This document shows positions 1 to 58,494 of a DNA stretch of 64,000 nucleotides, one piece after another. This stretch comes from Megascapheus bottae (taxonomy: Eukaryota > Chordata > Mammalia > Rodentia > Geomyidae): assembly GCA_024803745.1 (NCBI GenBank), contig JANJXV010000013.1, positions 35,296,001 to 35,360,000 on the forward strand, read 5' to 3'. The notes under the pieces are model-generated. The model ran no database searches. It saw only the letters and a program-made list of their open reading frames with translations, and was not told where the DNA came from. The stretch's first letter is position 1; each line of letters opens with the position of its first letter. The position numbers were made by a program, and so were the translations under genes.

Positions 1-319
1 AATGTACTGAAAAAGTAATATAAAGTACAGAACTGAAAAGTATGAAATGTAGCATAATCCAGCCTAGCCCCACTAAAAAATATTTAACTACCCAAGTACA
101 TTTTATCTACTTATTTTAGAAATGAACTGGCTAGTAAACTCTAAAATACAATTTTAATTTTTAATTTATGATTTTTAGCGTAAATTAAATATTTGTCATT
201 TAACCTAACTACATCATTGTAATAATGTAACAGAATCACCAGCCCACTATTCCTCCCCAAACAATAACTTCAAAAATACTATCAAGTATTTTTTCATTTA
301 TTTATCTATTTATTTATTT

Positions 320-545
320 AGGTCGGTCCTGGGGCTTGAAATCTGGGCCTGGGTACTGCCCCTGAGCATTTCAGCTCAAAGCCACTTCTCTACCTCCTTG
401 AGTTACAACACCACTTTGTTTTCTGGTGGTTCACTGGAGATTAGAGTGTCACAGACTTTAGTGCCTGAGCTAGCTTTGAAATGTAATTCTCAGATCTCAG
501 CTTTCTGAGTAGCTAGTATTACAGGTGTGAGCCACCAGCGCCCAG
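320..545 (-). mobile_element. B1/ID composite SINE
   Basis: Reverse-orientation family B copy: right monomer with a degenerated promoter box, then GGTGGTTCACTGGAGAT, and a B1-like end at GAGCCACCAGCGCCCAG. Confidence 0.85.
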
Positions 546-765
546 ACCAAGTATTTTCTAAGATTATATCAGTGTAATCAATAGTATTATCTTCAAAGTC
601 TGCCTAAAACCTGAGCAAACATTTGTAAAGAAAGAAATAAACAGTAGAAACTCTTATCTGCACATCTAATATATCTGGGAATTCTATGTTCATTTATTTA
701 TCATTTTTAAGCTACATAAACTCATGGTTCAAATTTTTAAGTCATATAAAAACGTATTAGCCGGG

Positions 766-957
766 GCCGGGAGTTTGCCTTAGTGGTAGAGTGCTTGACT
801 AGCATGCATGAAGACCTAGGTTCGATTCCTCAGTACCACATACATAGAAAAAAAGCCAGAAGTGGTGCTGGTAGAGCCCTAGCCTTGAGAAAAGAAAATC
901 CAGGAGAGTGCTCAGGCTCTGAGCTCATGCCCAGGACTGGCATAAAAAAAAAAAAAC
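766..957 (+). mobile_element. Dimeric ID-type SINE
   Basis: Full-length family D copy with an ID-like box A and a GGTTCGATTCC box B, ending GGCATA plus a poly-A of 13. Confidence 0.88.
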
Positions 958-965
958 CCATTAGC

Positions 966-1199
966 AAAGCTGGGTATGGTGCCTCACACCTGTAATCTTA
1001 GCTACTCAAGAAGCTAAGATCTGAGGATCACGCTTCAAAGCCAGCCTGGACACTAAAGAACACAGACTCTCATCTCCAATTAATCACTAGAAAACAGGAA
1101 ATAGAGCTGTGGCTCGGGGTAGGGTAGTAGCCTTGAGCTGAAGAGCTCAGAAACAGTTCCTAGGCCAGAGTTCAAGCCCCATGACCCACATAAAAAAAC
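966..1199 (+). mobile_element. B1/ID composite SINE
   Basis: Full-length family B copy directly abutting the tail of the preceding SINE; ends CCCATGACCCACATA plus A. Confidence 0.87.
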
Positions 1200-1285
1200 A
1201 CATTAGCAGAAAAGGTAAAATATCCCCAGTCAGTTTTCCCTTCCAAAACTAATTACTAATTTCTGTGATTACAGAAGTTGCCTAA

Positions 1286-1470
1286 ACTAGAGGTAGAGTG
1301 CTTGCCTAGGATGCACGAAGACTCGGGGGCTCAATTCCTCTATACCACATACATAGAAAAAAATGTCAGAAGGGGTGCTGTGGCTCAAGTGTAGAGCTCT
1401 AGCCCTGAGAAAACCCAAGGACAAAGCTCAGGCCCTGAGCCCAAGCCTAGGACTGGCAAAAAAAAAAAAG
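1286..1470 (+). mobile_element. Dimeric ID-type SINE, 5'-truncated
   Basis: Starts inside the left monomer at AGAGGTAGAGTGCTTGCC, then is complete to GGACTGGC and poly-A. Confidence 0.85.
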
Positions 1471-1803
1471 TCTCAGAAGTTGCCTATAATATACATAATA
1501 TGCATGTATATGAGACACCATTTTATACATACGTATATGATCTGCTTTTTCCAAAAAAATAAAACTGTCTTGTTTAGTTTCTATATTATTCAATATAGAT
1601 CCATCTCATTTTAAAGGCTTAATAACCCATTTAAAGTATCAATACACAAATACATAATTGTGCAAAACTATAGCAACTTATCTGAGAACAAGCGTTTTAC
1701 AACTTCTAATATGAAGATTTATCATTCTTACAAGTAGTTATTCATTCTCTAAGAATATTTTGGTTGTCTATTTCAAGATAATATAAATTTTCGTGTCATT
1801 GTG

Positions 1804-2055
1804 TGCTGGTCCTGGGGCTTGAACTCAGGTCCTGAGCATGATTCCTGACCTTTTTCTGTTTTGTTTCATTTTATGTTTTCACTCAAGTTAGCACCCTACC
1901 ACTCCTTGAGCCACAGATCTACTTCTAGCTGTTTCAGTGTATAATTGGAGATAAGTCTTGCAGATTTTCCTCCTGTACTACTTCAAACCTTGATCCTCAG
2001 ATCTGATCCTCCTGAGTAACAAGGATTACAAGTGTGAGCCATGGGTACCCATCCT
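1804..2055 (-). mobile_element. Old B1/ID composite SINE
   Basis: Diverged copy with an inserted T-rich stretch near 1850-1880; B1 end GATTACAAGTGTGAGCCA is recognisable. Confidence 0.7.
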
Positions 2056-2296
2056 GTAAGTATTTTCATATAAAACACATTTCTTTAATTCATTTTTTCA
2101 CATAAGTTTCTAAGTATTTAAAACAGTGTATAATTAGTATATGGCTAATACATTCACATTTTAACAAATACTTTACATTATGTAACATACAATATTTTTT
2201 TAAAGACAAACCAAAAGATTAGGGAAGAGTTTAGAGAACAAAGCTACTTTCTTTTTTTGTTGTTTTGTTTTGTTTTGTTTGTGGATCAAGTAGTCT

Positions 2297-2440
2297 TTTA
2301 TTTTTTTTTCATATATTTTTTATTGTAATTAAAAGAAGGGTTACATTATAATTGCCAGATAGGAGATGCATTAATTCACATACATTGATACCCTTTCTCA
2401 TGTCTTGGTCCCCATTTCCCTTCCCCCTCCCCCACCCAAC
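2297..2440 (-). mobile_element. L1 3' end (G-tract lineage)
   Basis: Reverse complement of the L1 3' UTR: poly-T, ATTGTAATTAAAAGAAGGG, ATGCATTAATTCACATACATTGATACCC, then C-runs (2410-2437) that are G-runs on the element's strand. Confidence 0.75.
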
Positions 2441-2884
2441 AAAGCTACTTTCTATCCCAGTAATAACTGACCAAGAGCATTATATTCTGAAAACAATGTG
2501 AAGATATGTTAGTCATTTCCTGCCCTGTCTCATATCCTCATCTAATTGACTCTTCAGGTATCTCTCAGTTTCAGTTTTTATGGAAACATTCCATCTTTCC
2601 ACTACAATTTGTATATTCCTCTCAAAATGCTGCACAAAGCAGCATATCTATGAGGATTCCTTTTTCTCTTTTGTCATAAGACTCCTGTTTCCTAGATTTA
2701 AATGTCCTCATTTTTATTTTACTCCCTTGCTTTACTCATGGTATAGCAACTTTTCTGAGGTTTTTTGTTGTTTGTTGTTTGTTCTGTTGTTCTTTTCTGC
2801 AGTATTGGGTATTCAGCTCTGGGCCTTGAGTTTAGTAGGAAAAGATTACCTTTTCTTTTTTTCCTTGTTTTCTTTATGGAACTG

Positions 2885-3085
2885 TAGTTTGAACTCAAGT
2901 TCTTTCATTTGATAGGCAAAGGCTCTACAATTTGAACCATGCCTCCAAATAGTTTTGCTTTATATTTTAGATGGTGTCTCATGCTTTTTGCCTAGGCTGG
3001 GCTCAGACTATGATCCTTCTACCTACACTTCTCAAGTCCCTGTAACTGGGATTATAACTGTATGCTACCATTGCCTGATTTGTTC
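2885..3085 (-). mobile_element. Old B1-dID-like SINE
   Basis: Diverged ID half (TTTGAACTCAAGTTC ... GAACCATGCCTCCA) followed by a B1 half (AGGCTGGGCTCAGACTATGATCC ... GGGATTATAACTGTATGCTACC). Confidence 0.6.
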
Positions 3086-3108
3086 TTTTTTTCTTTCCTT
3101 TGCTTGCT

Positions 3109-3190
3109 TGCTTGATCTTTCTTTCTTTTTCTTCCTTTCTTTCTTCTTTCTTTCCTTCTTTCTTTCTTTCTTCCTTTCTTTCTTTCCTTT
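3109..3190. repeat. (CTTT)n microsatellite
   Basis: Imperfect pyrimidine tract of CTTT/CCTT units, probably the expanded tail of the antisense SINE that follows. Confidence 0.9.
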
Positions 3191-3419
3191 GTCCATAGCG
3201 GTGCTTGAACTCAGCCTGGGGCATTGTCCTTAAGCTCTTTTTGCTCAAGGCTAGCACTCTACCACTTTGAGTCACAGCACAACTTCCAGTTTTTGAATGA
3301 TTGATTGGAAATGAGAGTCTCATGGGGACTTTTCTGCCCCACTTGGCTTTAAACTGTAATCCTCACATCTCAGCATCCTGAGTAGGTAGGATTACAGGCC
3401 TGAGCCACCAGCACTAGGC
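3191..3419 (-). mobile_element. B1/ID composite SINE
   Basis: Both monomers are present; B1 end GATTACAGGCCTGAGCCACCAGCA. Confidence 0.82.
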
Positions 3420-3424
3420 TACCG

Positions 3425-3530
3425 GTCTTGTTCTTTCAGATAAGAGTCTTACAAACTTTTTTGCTGGCCTCAAACCAGAGACTTCCCATCTCCACTTCTC
3501 AGGTAGCTACCATTATAGGCATGAGGCTCT
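3425..3530 (-). mobile_element. B1 monomer remnant
   Basis: GATAAGAGTCTTACAAACTT ... CTGGCCTCAAACC ... CATTATAGGCATGAG. Possibly the left half of an older composite split by the adjacent SINE. Confidence 0.5.
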
Positions 3531-3856
3531 ATTCTCAAGTGGATGCTGTTTCTTCATAAAGAACACATAAAGTGTTTGATACTCTGAACATCTGCACATG
3601 TTTTTATTTTACTAGTTGTTGGCAATTCAATTAGCTCTATTTTGGAAATCAGTTTCTTTCCAACCTCTGTCTTCTGCCTTCCAGTATTACCACTGAGAAA
3701 TTAGAGGCCAATATAGTGTCATTCTCATTCTTAGTCCTTCATATTGTTATCTTTCTTCCTACAGTTATAGAATCATTTCTTCATGTGTAATACAAAATTT
3801 CATAATGATATATACATCAGGCAAAACAAACTCATGTCCATAATGCCTGGGCAACT

Positions 3857-3980
3857 TTTTTTTTTTTAATCGGTGGTGTGGGCTTGAATTCTGGGCTTTG
3901 GCACTGTCCCTGAGCTGAATCTTTAGCTCAAGACTAGTGCTCTACCACTTGAGCCACAATACCCACTTCCTCGGGCTAAC
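3857..3980 (-). mobile_element. SINE right monomer (B family), fragment
   Basis: Poly-T, GGGCTTGAATTCTGGGC, CTCTACCACTTGAGCCACA; interrupted by the SINE at 3981. Confidence 0.65.
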
Positions 3981-4180
3981 TTTTTTTTTTTTTTTTGCCA
4001 GTCCTGGGCTTGAGCTCAAGGCCTGAGCACTGTTCTTGGACCTTCTCAAGACTAGAACTCTACCACTTGAGCCTCAGCACCACTTCTGGCTTTTTTCTAC
4101 GTATGTGGTACCGAGGAATTGAACCCAGGTCTTCATGCATGCTAGGCAAGCACTCTACCACTAGGCCAAACTCCCAGCCC
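3981..4180 (-). mobile_element. Dimeric ID-type SINE
   Basis: Full-length reverse copy. Similar short sequences TCGGGCTAACTTT and TCAGGGTAACTTT on the two sides look like a diverged target duplication. Confidence 0.88.
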
Positions 4181-4296
4181 CCTCAGGGTAACTTTAAAAA
4201 AAACCAAAATATTTTTCCCCTCCTTTTTCTCTGTTTGCTCTCTCTCAAACTCATCAGATTCTTAGATTGACCCCCTAATTTATTTTCTTTTTTACT

Positions 4297-4486
4297 TTTT
4301 TTTTTTTGTCAGTCCTGGGGACATAACTCAGGGCCTGAGCACTACCACTTGAGCCACAGCTCCACTTCTGGCTTCTGGGGTGTTAAATGGCATTGAAAGT
4401 CTCACAGACTTTCCTTTCTAGGCAGCTCTGATCAGCAATCCTTCCTGAGTAGCTAGGATTACAAGTGTGAGTTATCAGTGCTCAGT
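4297..4486 (-). mobile_element. B1/ID composite SINE, internally deleted
   Basis: Right monomer shortened (GAGCACTACCACTTGAGCC), then a B1 half ending GATTACAAGTGTGAG. Confidence 0.75.
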
Positions 4487-4502
4487 AGCTTATTTCTTTA
4501 TT

Positions 4503-4578
4503 TTTGTTTGTTTTGTATGTCAATCTAGGGCTTGAGTTTTTCTACTTAAGGCTAGTGCTCTACCACTTGAGTTCTCCA
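4503..4578 (-). mobile_element. SINE right-monomer fragment
   Basis: TAGGGCTTGAG ... AAGGCTAGTGCTCTACCACTTGAG; no left half follows. Confidence 0.6.
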
Positions 4579-5283
4579 TTGTACTTTTTACATCTGCTAA
4601 TATATTTGTTTGAGTCACTTTTATTCAATGAGGGCTTTCCTATGTACTCTTAATTCCTGATTTATGGATTAATACTACCTTTAAATATATTTCTTAGTTT
4701 CTATGTATTCTGTGTGTCTTTTTCATACTGGAGATTTTCTTCAAATGTCCAGTGATGCTTAATTATATATTCATATTTAAGAATGAGACATTAAGCTGGT
4801 TAGAAGCTGTCAAATGGTGAGTTTCACTGTAGTTTCATCTGACTAAACTACTTCATATACAGACCTTTTCTACTGGGGTAGTTAGCTTCCACAGAAAGGA
4901 ATCTCCATTCTTCTTCCCAGGAATTAGGCTACTTGCTCTCTAAATGAGAAAACTACACTGGGAGGCCTCACTCTGTATTTATACCTTTTATCCTATTTTC
5001 AGTTTAATATTCTCAACAGTGAACTAGGGAACTGCATAAAGAGAAGGGAGGGAAGAAAAAAAGAGATTAATCTGCAGTATATGACATTTTCATTTTTGTT
5101 AAATATTGCCATCATGGGCAATTTCAAGCCACTACTATTTTAGCAATCAATTCATAAAATTTTCTTAACATCTATCAATCAGATATCACTGCTACAAACT
5201 TGCTCCAGAATATCAATGAGTCCCTCCCCAAAATCAATCTCAGCTTTCTCTCAAATTTCCAACAGAACCCTCTATAATATTCC

Positions 5284-5472
5284 GCCCTCAGGAATTTGGC
5301 CTAGTGGTAGAGTGCTTGCCTAGCATGCATGAATGCCCAGGTTCAATTCCTTGGTACCATATACATAGAAAAAAGCTGGAAGTGGTTCTGTGACTCAAGT
5401 GGTAGAGCTCTAGCCTTGAGAAGGCCCAAGGACAGTGCTCAGGTCCTGAGTTCAAGTCAGGACTGACAACAT
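5284..5472 (+). mobile_element. Dimeric ID-type SINE
   Basis: Full-length, ending GACTGACA with an ATATAT tail in place of poly-A. Confidence 0.85.
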
Positions 5473-5934
5473 ATATATATAATCTGCCTAGTAAGAATGG
5501 GGCAGTGCTTATCTGAATCTGGGGCTGAAATAGGATCTTACATAGGTCTTCTACTCTACTTATAATTACTGACCATTCCGCTGTGTGCATAGGTGTGTAT
5601 ACATGTGCATGTTGGTTGTTTTACATGATAATGTTGGGAAATGAACAATGCTTTATCCTAGGCAAGAACCCATGGAGTCACATAAAAGTCACTGTTCCTG
5701 CATGTTTGAATTCAACTTCTTTTATGTGTTAAATTACCAACTGTCTACCTGGTTCACACCTTTAAAACTTAATTTTATTGCTGTTCCCCTATTTCTTTGT
5801 CCTTGTGGATTTATTAGTGTAATTCTATTGCAGCTTCAGAAGGAAGTAGAAGTGAGTGTGGGTTCAGTTTAATACATTTACCTAGAATCTCTGACCAGGA
5901 AATAACTGAATTTATTTTATAAAATTTAATGAAG

Positions 5935-6036
5935 AAGGGGTATCAAGTTTCAAGAAGTAATGCACCCATTACCTGACGAATATAACTGTCACCCCTCTAT
6001 ACATTATCCCAACAATAAAATACAATAAAAAACTTA
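5935..6036 (+). mobile_element. L1 3' end (G-tract lineage)
   Basis: Short terminal piece: GGGGTATCAAG, GTAATGCACCCATTACC, CGAATATAACTG, ending CAATAAAATACAATAAAA. Confidence 0.75.
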
Positions 6037-6962
6037 ATGAAGTCCTACTATGTTCTTAACCCTATTTAATTTTCTTATGCTATGTCATTGAAAATGTTTC
6101 TAACCTCATAGGATTTATACAGTATTCCAGCAGAAAAGAATGTTATTATTTGAAAGTGATTTAATAAATCTGAAAAAAAATCTGTCAAATGGGGCAAAGA
6201 TCAAAATTAAAATCAACTGCTTAACTTTAATCTAAAAACAAGTCAACTGTGCTAGTTAATACTGTAGTTATAAGAACAAACCAAGCATATTATTCTTAAT
6301 ACTAGACCACAGAAATATAACTGTGCTTAAAACTAGATGGCACAACCATTAAATCATAGTAGAAAGTATTTTCAAATTGAGAATTTAGGACTCAGTGCTC
6401 TAAATACACTACTAAAAAAGTAAAACAGATGACAGTATAATTACAGAGCACTGAAAAACAGTTGGCCATTATCAAGAGTAATGAGCCCTTTTAATACAGG
6501 TAGAATTAAAATGCTCAAGACAACACTTGCAATAGCTATGCAGTATAATCCTTAGCAACAGTTCAACAGTAATATTTTGTTATGATATATATCAGACGTT
6601 TTCAGACACCAGTCTTTAACAAGTACTGATCCATGACAAAACATTTACTTGGCTATGGGAATAAAAAAGTCAAGATATAGCCATCAAATTACTTTTATAA
6701 AGAACTGTCCTTTATCCCAAGATTATATCCTTAATACATTTAAGATATCAAAATGTTCTTTTATCAAATAATAATCTTCATAGTATTTCTTGTTAATGCT
6801 TTTAGTAAAATAAATAGTTCTGGTTTGACAATACTTTGAATTTTGTTACACAAACTATATATGAAATATCAAGGGAAAGTAAATAATTGTAATAATTTAA
6901 AAGAAAGGCATTTAAGTTACCTAAGATATTGGGAGCCATAGTTAAAAGATCCAGGAACTTGG

Positions 6963-7192
6963 CCAATCGCAGTGGCTCACACCTGTAATCCTAGCTACTC
7001 AGGAGGCTGAGATGTGAGAATCAAGGTTCAAAGCCAGCCCAGGCACAAAAGGACCTGAGACTCTTATCTCCAACCACTAGAAAATGGGAAGTGAGACTTG
7101 GCTCAAGGGTAGGGTGGTAGCCTTGAGCTGAAGAGCTTAGGGACAGCGCCCTGGCCAAGTTCAAGCCCCATGACCCACCAAAAAAAAAAAAA
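6963..7192 (+). mobile_element. B1/ID composite SINE
   Basis: Full-length, with poly-A tail followed by ATCCAGGAACCA; GATCCAGGAACTT precedes it, a target duplication ATCCAGGAAC. Confidence 0.87.
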
Positions 7193-7289
7193 ATCCAGGA
7201 ACCATATTTATAACCATAGTTAACTCAAGGAAATGTGCAAGAATATTTGTGACTACAATAGTGTCTTTAGAATTTAACTGCATATAAGC

Positions 7290-7372
7290 ATTGGCCTTGA
7301 GATCCTTTCATTTAGCGTCCTACTATATGGCCTTTTGTATCAAGGTTTTGCTCTATTGCAAATCTCTGCTAG
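7290..7372 (-). mobile_element. L1 3' UTR fragment, inverted relative to the next piece
   Basis: Matches in reverse the segment just after ORF2 in the L1 at 37730-37810 and the copy near 21021-21100 (GGCCTTTTGTATCAAGGTTT, TCTGCTAGGAG). No poly-T precedes it. Confidence 0.7.
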
Positions 7373-7375
7373 GAG

Positions 7376-7758
7376 ACTCAATCCAAAACTAATCTCCAAA
7401 GTAACAAACATCCCATTAAAAGGTGGGCCAAAGACTTAATGAGAGTCTTCTCTGAAGAAGAAACAAAAATGGCCTATAGACACATGAAGAAATCCTCAAC
7501 ATCTCTGGTCATAAAAGAAATGCAAATCAAAACAACTCTAAGATTCCACCTCACTCCAGTAGAATGGCCAGGATCAAGAAAACTAATAACAACAGATGCT
7601 GTTGGTGGGAGTGCAAACTCGTTCAACCACTATGGAAAGCAGTATGGCAGTGCCTCAAAAAACTAAACATAGAGCTCCCCTATGACCCAGCAATTCCACT
7701 ACTTGGCATTTACCCAATCATCCAGAAACAAAGACATACTAAATCCACCTGCTGTTGA
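7376..7758 (+). mobile_element. L1 ORF2 C-terminal fragment
   Basis: Aligns by eye with 37050-37460: [32 protein letters not shown], then ELPYDPAIPLLGIYP. The segment between the ACAGATGCT and TTGGTGGGAGTG strings lacks about 35 nt present in the other copy, shifting frame. Non-functional remnant. Confidence 0.85.
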
Positions 7759-7865
7759 CACTTTCAATTTCCATTTTCAATTTTAGACCTTGCTTAAATT
7801 CTAAGACAAGGAAAAACCCAAATTACCCCACTATAAAAAGATTTCAAATACTGAATAAAATCTGA

Positions 7866-8088
7866 AGTGGGGCATTGGTGACTCATACTGGCTACTCAGG
7901 AGGCTAAGATGAGGAGGATTATGATTCAAGACCAGCCCAGGAAGAAAAGTCAACTAGACACCATTTCCAAATTTATCAGCAAAAAGCTGGATTGGAGATA
8001 TGACTCAAAGTTAAACAACATCCAAAGAAACAAGCTGAGTTTGACCCAGAGGCTTTGAGTTTAAATCAAGGTGCTAGCAAAAATAAAT
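7866..8088 (+). mobile_element. Old B1/ID composite SINE
   Basis: GGCTACTCAGGAGGCTAAGATG and ACCAGCCCAGG mark the B1 half; the right half is strongly diverged. Confidence 0.65.
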
Positions 8089-8259
8089 ATATGGCATTTT
8101 AACTAGTTAGTTAAATGTTACAAATATGTACTGTTACTGATACCACAACTTGTTGAAGGATTCTAGTATCTTACTCTTAAAACTTAAAATGATCTTGATA
8201 AAAGTCACCTAAATGTGAATAATGAGGACACTTATGAGACAGAAATATATTAGCACAAG

Positions 8260-8492
8260 CCAAGCACCTGTGGCTCATGCCCATAATCCTAGCCACTCAG
8301 GAGGCTGAGATCTGAGGGTCATGGTTCAAAGCCAGCCCAGGCATGCAAGTACCTAAGACTCTAATCTCTAATTAACCACCAAAAAACCTGGAAGTGGCAC
8401 TGTTGCTTAAGTGGTAGCCAAGCACTAGCCTTGAACTGTTGAGCTCAGGCCGAATTTTACTGACTAAAAGAAAGAAAAAAAGAAAGAAAGAA
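8260..8492 (+). mobile_element. B1/ID composite SINE
   Basis: Full-length; tail degenerated into (GAAA)n. Ends 41 bp below the donor side of CCDC73 exon 11. Confidence 0.82.
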
Positions 8493-8500
8493 ACATATTA

Positions 8501-55992
<47,492 letters not shown>

Positions 55993-56053
55993 CTATATCC
56001 TATGGTCTTCCAAGATCAACACTGAATAAGTTTTGTATTACTCCTACCCAAAC

Positions 56054-56094
56054 TTCATACACACACACACACATACACACACACACACACACAA
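56054..56094. repeat. (CA)n microsatellite
   Basis: About 20 CA units with one TA interruption. Confidence 0.94.
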
Positions 56095-56287
56095 TACACA
56101 TTTGGCAATAACAGTCTACTCTACTTCGTGGTTGTACCTAAATACTCCTGGAGACTATATTTCAACCTTTAAGCATCGGACTTCCAAAGACTGGGTTCTT
56201 ATCTTAATATTACTATCAAGAGTTGGCCCCTCACTAGTTGATTCATGACAAGATAGACACACATTCCCTTCCTAAAATTTGCCTTGT

Positions 56288-56481
56288 CGGGGGACAGGAG
56301 TGTCAGTGACAGAGTGCTTGCTTAACATGCATGAAGCCCTGGGTTCAATACCTTGGTACCATATACAAAGAAAAAACTGAAAGTGGTGCTGTGGCTCAAG
56401 TGGTAGAGAGCTAGCCTTGAGAAAGCTCAAGGACAGTGCCCAAGCCCGGAATTCAAGCCCCATGACTGGCAAAAAAAAAAA
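56288..56481 (+). mobile_element. Dimeric ID-type SINE
   Basis: Full-length; TTTGCCTTGTC (56278-56288) and ATTGCCTTGTC after the poly-A. Confidence 0.88.
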
Positions 56482-56760
56482 ATTGCCTTGTCATAGCTAC
56501 TTTGCAAGGATAAAATGAACACTAATTCATAATAATGCAATCTTCAAACTCTATAAAATTAGATAAGGCCTCTTGCAAAAAGCCCCTTTATTACCACACT
56601 CATACTCATTCCCTTCCCCAACCTTAAACTCTAACAAATTTCAAATGAGTTGGCTAAGAAAAGTTGTATTATATTGGGTCATGATTTTTAAAAAAATTCT
56701 CCATTTATTAAAACAGATTGAAATGAAGATATTAGTAATGTCTTTAAGAACTTGCAGACA

Positions 56761-57004
56761 AGCTGGTCACAGTGGCTCATGTCTATAATTCTAGCTACTC
56801 AGGAGGCTGAGAGCTGAGGATCACAGTTCAAAGCCAGCTGGAACACTAAAGACTTTGAGACTTTTATCTCCAATTAACCACTAGAAAATCGGAAGTGGTG
56901 CTGAGGGTCCAGGGGTAGAACGGTAACCTTGAGCTGAAGAGCTCAGGGACAGTGCCCAGACCCAGAGTCTAAGCCCCATGACCACCACCAACAACAACAA
57001 AAAA
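56761..57004 (+). mobile_element. B1/ID composite SINE
   Basis: Full-length; AGAACTTGCAGACA before and AGAACTGGCAGACA after, one mismatch. Confidence 0.9.
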
Positions 57005-57189
57005 GAACTGGCAGACACCAAAATTTCTTCCAGAATAATGTAATTTTATTCTAAGTAGTCAATGAATTTTCAGAGATGAATTTTAAAGGATAAAAAAAGC
57101 ACATAAATATAAAAGGCATGGAAATTCATGTGGTATTTTGAAATCCAAATGAAAAACAGATTAATGGAAAAAATACACACATATTGCAT

Positions 57190-57380
57190 TTTTTTTTTGC
57201 CAGTCCTGGGCTTGAGCTCAGCACCTGAGCACTGTCCTTGAACTTTCTCAAGGCTAAAGCTTTACCACTTGAGCCTCAGCACCACTTCCGGCTTTTTCTA
57301 TGTATGTGGTACCGAGGAATAGGATCCCGGTCTTTGTTCATGCTAGGCAAGCCCTCTACTACTAAGCCAAACTCCTGGCC
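57190..57380 (-). mobile_element. Dimeric ID-type SINE
   Basis: Full-length; CACATATTGCATTTT before and CACATATTGCATATT after. Confidence 0.9.
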
Positions 57381-57454
57381 CACATATTGCATATTTTGGC
57401 ATCATCACACATAACATTATATATGCTTACTATGTCTAAGGAATTAAAGCCAAA

Positions 57455-57631
57455 GGCCAGGAGCATGGCCTAGTGGTAGAGCGCTTGCCTAGCATGCATA
57501 AAGACCAGCATTTGATTCCTCGGTTCCACCTATGCAGAAAAAGCCACAGAAGTGGTGCTGTGGCTCAACTGGTAGACTCTAGCTTTGAGGAAGCCCATGG
57601 ACAGTGCCAAGGCCTGAGCAAAAAAAAAAAA
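57455..57631 (+). mobile_element. Dimeric ID-type SINE, 3' shortened
   Basis: Ends AAGGCCTGAGC plus poly-A; AGGAATTAAAG and AAGAATTAAAG flank it. Confidence 0.87.
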
Positions 57632-57671
57632 GAATTAAAGTAAAACTTATAATTACCTATAAAAGTGTAGT

Positions 57672-57834
57672 TTTGTTTTTTGTTTTGTTTTGTTTTTTGA
57701 GAAAGGGTTTCCCAATGTAGCCCCAGTTGTCCTTGAACTCAGAGGACAACCCCAGGTTGACCTCAGAATTGAGATCCTCCTAGCTCAGCTTCCCAAGTGC
57801 TGGGATTACAGGTGTGTGCCATCATGGCCAACAA
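57672..57834 (-). mobile_element. Classical B1 SINE
   Basis: TTTTTTGAGAAAGGGTTTCCC, TGTAGCCCCAGTTGTCC, CTTCCCAAGTGCTGGGATTACAGG: an ordinary rodent B1 without an ID half. Useful for placing the organism in Rodentia. Confidence 0.85.
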
Positions 57835-57836
57835 AA

Positions 57837-57872
<36 letters not shown>
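57837..57872. repeat. (TG)n microsatellite
   Basis: About 17 TG units. Confidence 0.94.
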
Positions 57873-57875
<3 letters not shown>

Positions 57876-57908
57876 ACGTGCACACTCGTGCACCTGTGTG
57901 CCCATGTG

Positions 57909-58143
57909 TGTGATACTAAGGCTTGAACTCAAAGCCTTGTGTTCATGATGTGTTTTTTCCACTCACTCATGGCTGGCATTCTACCCACTTGGGCCATACC
58001 TCACTTAGGGATTTTTTTTTTTCTTGTTAACTGGAAATAAGAGTCCCATTGACTTTTCTGCCTAGGCTAACTTTGGACCTTGATCCTCAGACTTCATCCT
58101 CTTAAGTAGCTAGGATTATAAATATAAGCAACCAGCACCTGGC
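57909..58143 (-). mobile_element. B1/ID composite SINE, older
   Basis: GATACTAAGGCTTGAACTC ... AGGATTATAAATATAAGCAACC. Confidence 0.75.
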
Positions 58144-58244
58144 CATTGTACCAATAATTTTTTTGGGACAATAAAAATGCTCTGGAAATTTGTAGTAGTG
58201 GTAGTTGCACAGCTTTCAGAATATACTAAAAAATGAAACTGTGA

Positions 58245-58385
58245 GTCCATATATATGTATATATGTGTGTGTGTATATATGTATATATACATAACTGGAT
58301 ATATGTATATATATGTATATACACATACATGTATGTATATATATACATGTATGTATATGTGTGTGTATATATATATATGTATATG
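58245..58385. repeat. TA/TG-rich compound microsatellite
   Basis: About 140 nt of ATATATGTATAT, GTGTGTGTATAT and ACACATACATGTATG units, rich in self-complementary TATATACATGTATA-type segments, ending in G9. Confidence 0.93.
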
Positions 58386-58492
58386 GGGGGGGGTCATGGG
58401 GCTTGGACTCGGCCTGGGTGCTGTCCCTGAGTTCTTCAGCTCAAGACTAAAGCTTTACCCTTGAGCCAAGCCCCATATCCAATTTCCTAATA
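58386..58492 (-). mobile_element. B1/ID composite SINE, interrupted (part 1)
   Basis: GGTCATGGGGCTTGGACTC ... GAGCCAAGCCCCATATCC; resumes at 58771. Confidence 0.83.
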
Positions 58493-58494
58493 TT

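Noticed and set aside
766..957. tRNA gene suggested by box A/box B motifs in this and about 60 similar units
   Set aside because: The units are dimeric, poly-A tailed and flanked by target duplications; they are tRNA-derived SINEs, not tRNA genes.
3109..3190. CRISPR-like short direct repeats here and at other tandem tracts
   Set aside because: Simple-sequence microsatellites without spacers, in a rodent nuclear genome.
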